A DNA stretch of 7,682 nt from Coleofasciculus sp. S288 (GTDB lineage Bacteria > Cyanobacteriota > Cyanobacteriia > Cyanobacteriales > Coleofasciculaceae), in NCBI GenBank assembly GCA_020216575.1, contig JAIUYC010000152.1, forward strand, positions 1-7,682, in the 5' to 3' direction. Below, piece after piece: positions 1 to 5,400 of this stretch. The position numbers and the translations under genes are program-made. Each line of letters begins with the position of its first letter. The first letter of the stretch is position 1. Under the pieces are notes generated by a model that saw nothing but the letters and a program-made list of their open reading frames with translations, was not told the DNA's origin and searched no databases.

Positions 1-1436
1 ATTGAGTAATTGAGTTCTTCTAGATGCTCAACATTAACCCGCACGCTGCGAGATACAGAGCCTTTTTGAGAGTTGGATGGTGGAGCTTTTTCAGTCGGGG
101 AAGAGCGAAATGGTTGCGTTTCGAGCGTAACCTCTGGCTCTTGTAGATGAGTTGAAGGTTGGATGGTTGCAGGTTGCAGGTTGGATGGTTGAGTTTCTTG
201 CTCCTGCTCGCTCCCCCGTTTGCCCCAAATGTCCTCGAAAAGTCGATTGGCCGATTCTTCGTTGAGAACTTGGCTGGATAAATCTTCTGCCGAAATGTCT
301 GGGTTTAACCCTATGTCAGCTACACTGGTCATCCAATCCTGTTCGGATTGTGTTTGCGACTCCCAAACCGCATTAGATGGCTCTTGCAACTCAGAGTCCA
401 TCAAAGAAGCGGGAGAAGCAAACAGATTTTCTTCCTCAGTTTCCTCGGCTGTCCCTCTTGGTTCAGCGTCTGAGGGTGTATGAGCTTGCACCTCTTCCAC
501 GATAAGAGGATTGGGAACGGTGGTGTAGAAAGGCTCTGTTGAAATGTCTCTAACAAAAGTAGACGCCAACTCTTCCGGGAATTCAGAACTATGAATAGAA
601 ATTTCCTCTAGTCCTACCGATCGCTCAGCTCTATCGACAGCGAGTTCGGTTAAGCTCAGACCAGCCAGTTGTTGCAGTTCCAGGGAGGGTTGACCGCCTT
701 GAGTGCGATCGCCTCCTAGCACTGCTACCTGTCCGGTGCGAAAGTCGGCGAGAGCTGTTAGAGCAATCGTTACCGTTTGCTCTGGATGATTGTCTAAGGC
801 AGCCAGCGTTGCTTGCGAGATTGCCGCAAACCCAGGTAAGTTCAAAGATTCTCCTAAACCAAGGAAGACTTCTGCTTGAGTCCGGAGCGTGTTGCCAACT
901 TCAATGGGGTCACTACTAGCAACAACGGAGGCAATCTCGTCTAATCGTTGAGTAACCCCAACTTCAAAAATAGACTGCGTCACGTCGAAGCCCAATTCTA
1001 ATGAGCTAGGAATTTGAGCTTCTTCACTGAAACAGTCTCCTAACTTTTCTTGCAATAGGGCAAAAATAGTAGCAGTGCGATCGAGAATCTCGGCACTATT
1101 GACCGATCCCCCTGTGAGTGCAGCTGTTAGAGGAAGGCGGAGACACTCATACCCCTCAAACAGTAACGCTTCAACTTCTGCGTCAACCAACACGTTGGGG
1201 TTGAAGAGGGCTTTGAAAATATCTTCTAATGAGTGAGCTACAGATTTAATGGTTTCCAATCCGACACTTGCCGCTGCACCTTTAAGTGTATGAGTTGTCC
1301 GCATCAAGTTGTGGACTTTATTGATGCTATAGTTTTCTCGAAGGCTGAGCAACTCTTGTTCCAAAATACCGAGCAGTTCTGGTGCTTCCTGAAGAAAATA
1401 GCGGTAGCTTTGCTCGCGAATCGTTGGATCTGTCAT
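1..1436 (-). CDS. CheA-type chemotaxis/phototaxis histidine kinase, N-terminal part (runs off left edge)
   Basis: The frame is open from ATG at 1436 to the window edge, giving 478 residues with no stop. Residues 1-105 form an Hpt (P1) domain. The phospho-accepting His49 lies in THTLKGAAASVG, where CheA autophosphorylates. Residues 148-245 (from LGFDVTQSIFEVG to ADFRTGQVAVLGGDR) look like the helical segment, perhaps a degenerate second Hpt, common in cyanobacterial CheA proteins; it has no HxxKG. Residues 250-458 are an acidic, Gln/Pro-rich linker. Residues 462-478 (SRSVRVNVEHLEELNYS) begin the CheA dimerisation domain. The ATPase, CheW-like and possible receiver domains would lie beyond the edge. 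The gene follows the GAF-rich receptor on the same strand, as PixL/PtxE-type kinases do in cyanobacterial phototaxis loci, so it probably takes that receptor's signal; this is inference. No Shine-Dalgarno is visible, because the bases before ATG belong to a heptanucleotide array. The start is supported by the immediate Hpt helix. Confidence 0.92.
   Translation of the reverse strand, partial: MTDPTIREQSYRYFLQEAPELLGILEQELLSLRENYSINKVHNLMRTTHTLKGAAASVGLETIKSVAHSLEDIFKALFNPNVLVDAEVEALLFEGYECLRLPLTAALTGGSVNSAEILDRTATIFALLQEKLGDCFSEEAQIPSSLELGFDVTQSIFEVGVTQRLDEIASVVASSDPIEVGNTLRTQAEVFLGLGESLNLPGFAAISQATLAALDNHPEQTVTIALTALADFRTGQVAVLGGDRTQGGQPSLELQQLAGLSLTELAVDRAERSVGLEEISIHSSEFPEELASTFVRDISTEPFYTTVPNPLIVEEVQAHTPSDAEPRGTAEETEEENLFASPASLMDSELQEPSNAVWESQTQSEQDWMTSVADIGLNPDISAEDLSSQVLNEESANRLFEDIWGKRGSEQEQETQPSNLQPATIQPSTHLQEPEVTLETQPFRSSPTEKAPPSNSQKGSVSRSVRVNVEHLEELNYS
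151..192. repeat. GGTTG short-repeat tract inside the CheA linker coding sequence
   Basis: GGTTG begins at 157, 165, 172, 179 and 187, with 7-8 bp spacing and flanking bases such as CA or GAT. Read on the minus strand, the tract encodes the Gln/Pro-rich linker residues 416-429 (QPSNLQPATIQPST). The same motif recurs in the noncoding spacer at 2352-2415, so this looks like a short repetitive element tolerated in a disordered linker. Confidence 0.7.
705..712. repeat. HIP1 octamer GCGATCGC (one of six)
   Basis: This palindrome is strongly over-represented in many cyanobacterial genomes. Perfect copies are at 705-712, 2573-2580, 2850-2857, 4489-4496, 5038-5045 and 7502-7509. A random 7.7-kb sequence would be expected to hold about 0.1. 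All six lie inside coding sequence. They support the cyanobacterial assignment; no local function is claimed. Confidence 0.9.
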
Positions 1437-1437
1437 G

Positions 1438-1511
1438 GGTAATTGGTAATTGGTAATTGGTAATTGGTAATTGGTAATTGGTAATTGGTAATTGGTAATT
1501 GGTAATTGGTA
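1438..1511. repeat. Perfect heptanucleotide tandem array (GGTAATT), about 10.5 copies
   Basis: Ten exact copies of GGTAATT fill 1438-1507, followed by a partial GGTA. This is the short tandemly repeated repetitive (STRR) type known from filamentous cyanobacteria. On the minus strand it reads as repeated AATTACC and ends one base before the cheA ATG, so it occupies the whole region where a ribosome would bind. Slippage there could change copy number. The perfect unit conservation suggests recent expansion or active homogenisation. Confidence 0.95.
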
Positions 1512-1599
1512 GAATTTTTCCTGTTTTAAGTCTTTCTATTTAATTACCTATAGCGGTTCTCAAATAGTTGGAGTAAGACTTTCTATCTCCTGACTCGGA

Positions 1600-1663
1600 G
1601 TAAGGGCGGGTTTATTGGATTCATTGGTGGGAAAGTAGATACCTCGGTGAAACCCGCCCTTAC
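1600..1663. repeat. Perfect 14-bp inverted repeat with 36-nt loop (MITE/REP-like palindrome)
   Basis: The left arm GTAAGGGCGGGTTT (1600-1613) is exactly complementary to the right arm AAACCCGCCCTTAC (1650-1663). The GC-rich arm resembles GTAGGGGCGGGTTT-type dispersed palindromes that I recall from filamentous cyanobacterial genomes; that resemblance is from memory. It could fold in DNA or RNA and may be a non-autonomous mobile repeat. There is no flanking T-run and no transposase gene nearby. I see no clear target-site duplication. Confidence 0.75.
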
Positions 1664-1711
1664 GACCCCTGACCCCCGTAGGCTGATGCTCTCTTGAGCC
1701 TGACCCCTGAC
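1664..1711. repeat. Degenerate TGACCCC short repeats
   Basis: GACCCCT followed directly by GACCCCC occupies 1664-1677, and TGACCCCTGAC recurs at 1701-1711. These are remnants of a second heptanucleotide-type repeat next to the inverted repeat. No function is evident. Confidence 0.45.
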
Positions 1712-1741
1712 TAATGAGTTATTAATTATTAGAAAATTCAC

Positions 1742-2350
1742 CTAATTAAGACCTAACTGCTTAGTTAAACCATCAGGCATAATTGCACCTTGCAGGTTAG
1801 TATTAGTTAGGTCAGCTCCCCAGAGGTTAGCGCCACTGAGATCGGCTCTGCTGAGGTCAGCTCGACTGAGGTTGGCTCGATTGAGGTCGGCTCGACAGAG
1901 ATCCGCTCCCCGGAGGTCGGCACCACTGAGGTTAGCGCTACTGAGGTTAGCTCCCTGGAGGTTTGCTTCGCGGAAATCAGTTCCCCGGAGGTCAGTGCTA
2001 CTGAGGTCGGCTTCCATTAAAGACGCTTCATGCAAGTCTGCTCCAGTAAGGCAGGCTTCGCTCAAGAACGCTTCATAAAAGTCCGCACCACTGAGTTTTG
2101 CATAGGACAGGTTTGCTCGACAAAGGTTAGCGCTCCGAAGTATGGCTTTCTTAAGATTAGCTCTAGTCAGATTAGAACCACGAAGGTCAGCTTGAGTGAG
2201 GTTGGCATTTTTAAGGTTAATCCCACTGAGAGAAAGTTCAACGAGATTTGCTTCACTCAGGTCTGGACTTAAGCCTAAGTAGTCTTGTTTCCATTTATCC
2301 CAAGCTTCTGTTCCTTTATGGAGAAGGGCAATTAATTGTTTATCTCCCAT
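1742..2350 (-). CDS. Pentapeptide-repeat protein, 202 aa
   Basis: Residues 1-27 form a short N-terminal segment (IALLHKGTEAWDKWKQ) of a kind often found before the repeats in cyanobacterial pentapeptide proteins. From about residue 29 to 188 the chain is A(D/N)LXX repeats. The central Leu/Phe falls every five residues from L31 to L186, giving 32 repeats with no break in register; F91 and F126 are the only Phe centres. Four repeats make one turn of a right-handed quadrilateral beta-helix, so about eight turns are predicted. There is no signal peptide or membrane segment, so it is probably cytoplasmic. Biochemical roles of such proteins are mostly unknown; some bind DNA gyrase, but nothing here points to that. 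The gene lies between the photoreceptor and its probable kinase on the same strand, so a role as scaffold or partner in the phototaxis complex is possible, though only inferred. No Shine-Dalgarno is visible before the ATG. Confidence 0.93.
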   Translation of the reverse strand: MGDKQLIALLHKGTEAWDKWKQDYLGLSPDLSEANLVELSLSGINLKNANLTQADLRGSNLTRANLKKAILRSANLCRANLSYAKLSGADFYEAFLSEACLTGADLHEASLMEADLSSTDLRGTDFREANLQGANLSSANLSGADLRGADLCRADLNRANLSRADLSRADLSGANLWGADLTNTNLQGAIMPDGLTKQLGLN

Positions 2351-2351
2351 A

Positions 2352-2415
2352 GGTTGATTAGTAGGTTAAACGGTTGGTAGATTGGCAGGTTGTAGGTTGG
2401 AAGGTTAGTCGGTTA
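2352..2415. repeat. GGTT(G/A)-rich degenerate short-repeat tract
   Basis: GGTT occurs at 2352, 2364, 2372, 2388, 2395, 2403 and 2411, mostly spaced by 7-8 bp or near multiples. The motif matches the tract inside the cheA linker at 151-192. It lies in the 116-bp spacer between the receptor stop and the pentapeptide start, and its right half contributes the left arm of the hairpin at 2396-2451. Confidence 0.6.
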
Positions 2416-2451
2416 GGGAGTTTTTGAACCCTAACGTTCCAACCTTCCAAC
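2396..2451. other. Two-tier imperfect hairpin between receptor and pentapeptide gene
   Basis: The outer stem is 11 bp and perfect: GTTGGAAGGTT (2396-2406) pairs with AACCTTCCAAC (2441-2451). An internal loop separates it from a 7-bp inner stem: GTTAGGG (2412-2418) with CCCTAAC (2429-2435), closing a 10-nt loop. In the transcript it lies 15 nt after the receptor stop codon. No U-run follows the 3' arm, so a simple intrinsic terminator is unlikely. It could act as an mRNA-stabilising or processing stem that sets the ratio of the large receptor to downstream products, or it may just be a palindromic repeat. Confidence 0.6.
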
Positions 2452-2466
2452 ATTTAATCGTTTTCG

Positions 2467-5400
2467 TTAATCAACCTTAAACTGGTCAGCACTGACTTGT
2501 AGGTTCTGAGCCATTAGCCGCAGTTCTTTGAACGAGGTAGAAATCGCAACAGAATCCTCTGTGGTCTTGTTGGCGATCGCGGCTACTTCACCCATGGTTT
2601 CCGTCACCGATTGAAACTCCTTCGTCTGGATCTGCGTTGCTTTGGTAATGCCCTCCACAAGTTCGCTGATCTTACTCGTAGCTTCAACGATCGCATTCAG
2701 CGTCTGGCGGGTATCATTAACTAGATTGGTGCCTTGAGCCACCTGTTGGATACCAGTCTCCATCACTGAGGAAACCTCCGCCGTACCTGCCTGAATCTCT
2801 TGCACCAATTGAGCAATCTCCGTCGTTGCCTCGGCAGACTGACGCGCTAGCGATCGCACCTCATCCGCAACAACCACAAACCCGCGTCCATACTCACCCG
2901 CTCTTGTTGCTTCAATGGCGGCGTTCAGAGCCAGCAGTTGGGTCTGAGTCGTAAAGTTGCTAATCAAATTCACCACTCGCGACACCTTCTGGGTAGACTC
3001 TGAGAGGCGCTTGAGGCGTTTGCTGGTTTCTGCCACAGTCTCCCGAATATCGAGGATTCCATCCACGGTACGGTTCATCGCCGCATCTCCTTGCCGAACC
3101 GTTTGGTTAGCCTGTTGAACGGCTTCTTCCACTTGTTGAGCGCTACTGCCCACGGCTTGGGTAAACTCGACCATGGTCTGGATACGATCCAAGGCTTGGC
3201 TGAGAGCCTGGAACTGAATCTGAGCTTGGGCGGTGAGTCCGGTAATCGAGTCATCGCTCTGTTGAGAGGTTTGGGCAACTTTCCGAGAGGATTCCTGCAC
3301 CTGTCGCACAATGCTACGTAGGCTTTGCAGGGTATTGTTGTAGGCATCGGCAACCGTACCCACTTCATCTTCGGTCACCGGAGCGCGAACTGTAAGGTCT
3401 CCTTGCAACGCGGGTCGCACGGCTGACAACAACTGGATGACTTCCTGCTGTAGCTCTTCTTTAGCGGCTTTCTCGCGATGCGCGGCTTCCACAAGCTGCT
3501 GGGACTGTTGTTGCAACTGTTCAAGGGATTCAGCCTGTTGTAGAGCAATTCCTAACTGCGTTGCCATCTGCACTAAGAGTTTAATCTCGCCCTCTTCCCA
3601 AGCACGGGGTTCGGTATTTTGATAAACTGCCAGCAAGCCCCAGAGCTGGTCACCTTTAAACAGGGGGGCAATGATGTAGGATTTCGCGCCCCATTGCTCT
3701 AACAGTTCCCGGTCAAAGGTCAAATAATTCGTTTGGGTAATGTCGCTGACCGCAGTCGGCTCGTTTTTGCGATAAATGCCACCCATGGTTTCCCGCAAAA
3801 CCGGATCGGTAATCTGTGCCAGTTCAGTACCGACTAACCGCACGTAAGCACTGCCCACATCTTCGAGAACAAATTCCCCACTCCAGTCCGGATTGAAGCG
3901 ATAGACTGCCACTCGGTCGGCACGGAACAGTCGCCGCAGTTCTTGACAGGTAGCACGGAAGAGAGTATCGGGATTGAGCGTTCCTTGCTGCAAGCGTTCG
4001 GCAATCCGCTGTCCGGTTTTGTAAAGCAGGTTGATGAAGTTGCTTTCCCGCTCAGCCAACTTGGCAAATTTCTCAGTCTGTTGCTGTACCTGCTTCAGGT
4101 AGTTCACCCGTTGCAACGCAGTCCCCACACCCTGACCGATTTGAGCCAAAGCCGTGATTTCTGCTGCATCCCAATGGCGCGGTCCACTATTTTGGTAAGC
4201 ACCAAGGATTCCCCAAAGCTGGTCCGCCACGAAAATCGGTGCGAGGACATACGCTTTAACTTCAAATTGCTCCAAGATGTCAACGTGACACTGAGAGTGA
4301 CCAATGGTGTAAACATTATCAACGGCAAAGGTTTCTCGGTTGCGATACCGACCTCCTTGAGTCTCTTGTAAATAGGTATCTTCCCAGACGGTTTGGATAT
4401 CCGGTTTCACGAGTTGCATCCAGCCTGTAGCCACGGATTCAGCGATAAACTTACCACTCCAATCCGGCTCAAAGCGGTAGACTGCCGCGCGATCGCATTT
4501 GAGCAACTGCCGGACTTCCATGGTTGCCAAGCGATAGATTGTGGCTTCATCCTCAAACTGACTGAACTTGGTTAAAAGGTTGGATATCGACTCTTGGATT
4601 TCAGCGATTGTGGCTTGCTGGTTCGATTGCGCTTGCAATTGAGCCAGGTAGTCTACCCGTTGCAAAGCAATTCCCACTCCTTGACCAATTTGAGTCACAG
4701 CCGTAATTTCTGCTGGGTTCCAGTGGCGTGGTTCACTATTTTGGTAAGCACAAAGGATTCCCCACAGTTTATCGGCAACAAAAATCGGTGCAGTTAAATA
4801 GGCCTTGACTTCAAATTGATCCAAGATGTCAACATGGCACTGCGAGTGACCGATGGTGTAAACGTTATCAACCGCCAAAGTTTCCCGATTGCGATAGCGT
4901 CCTCCCTGAGTCTCTTGTAAATAGGTATCTTCCCAGACAGTTTGGATATCTGGTCCGACGAGTGGCACCCAACCTGTACCCACAGATTCAGCGATAAACT
5001 TGCCACTCCAGTCTGGCTCAAAGCGGTAAACTGCTGCGCGATCGCATTTGAGTAACTGCCGGACTTCCACGACAGCCATCCGATAGATGGTCGCCTCATC
5101 CTCAAACTGACTAAGTTTGGTCAGGACTTTAGAAACAGCTTCTTGAGTTTGTGCGATCGTAGACAATTGAGTCGATTGGGACTGCAATTGCTCCAGATAC
5201 TCCGCCTGCTCTAAAGCCACCCCAAACTGAGAGGCAACCTGCTTGGCAAACTGAATCTCGCTCTCTTGCCATTGGCGAGCACCACTACATTGGTGAATGC
5301 ACAGCAATCCCCACAATTCATTCTTTTTCAACAGCGGTACTACCAAATTTGCTCGTACCTGGAACTGGGAGAGGATGGAAATGTGACACTCACGGAGATT

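Larger units (their letters stand above)
1437..1741. other. 305-bp spacer between pentapeptide gene and cheA
   Basis: No credible gene was found on either strand. From the cheA side, the spacer holds a GGTAATT array (1438-1511), an AT-rich stretch (1512-1590), a 14-bp inverted repeat with a 36-nt loop (1600-1663), and copies of a TGACCCC motif (1664-1711). An AT-rich segment then abuts the pentapeptide stop. The hairpin has no U-run on either side, so it is not a standard intrinsic terminator. I could not pick a convincing promoter, so whether cheA is co-transcribed with the upstream genes is open. Confidence 0.75.

Noticed and set aside
220..483. 87-residue plus-strand open frame opposite cheA
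   Set aside because: It lies antisense to a continuous, domain-supported coding frame and has no family features.
1233..1442. 69-residue plus-strand open frame over the cheA start
   Set aside because: It is antisense to the Hpt domain and ends in the repeat array; its composition is not protein-like for any family I know.
1438..1511. CRISPR array
   Set aside because: The unit is 7 bp with no spacers; it is a simple tandem repeat.
1600..1663. Intrinsic terminator
   Set aside because: The loop is 36 nt and no T-run follows the stem on either strand.
1600..1663. Insertion-sequence end
   Set aside because: No transposase frame is nearby and no clear target-site duplication is visible; only a MITE-like palindrome can be supported.
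1872..2272. Plus-strand open frames opposite the pentapeptide gene (Arg/Ser/Ala-rich and Ser/Lys-rich)
   Set aside because: They are low-complexity antisense readings of the 15-bp-periodic repeat and show no recognisable domain.
3943..4371. 142-residue plus-strand open frame, and similar ones over the GAF repeats (such as 5863-6216)
   Set aside because: Similar shadow frames recur at equivalent positions of each GAF repeat, as expected from codon bias in the true minus-strand gene.
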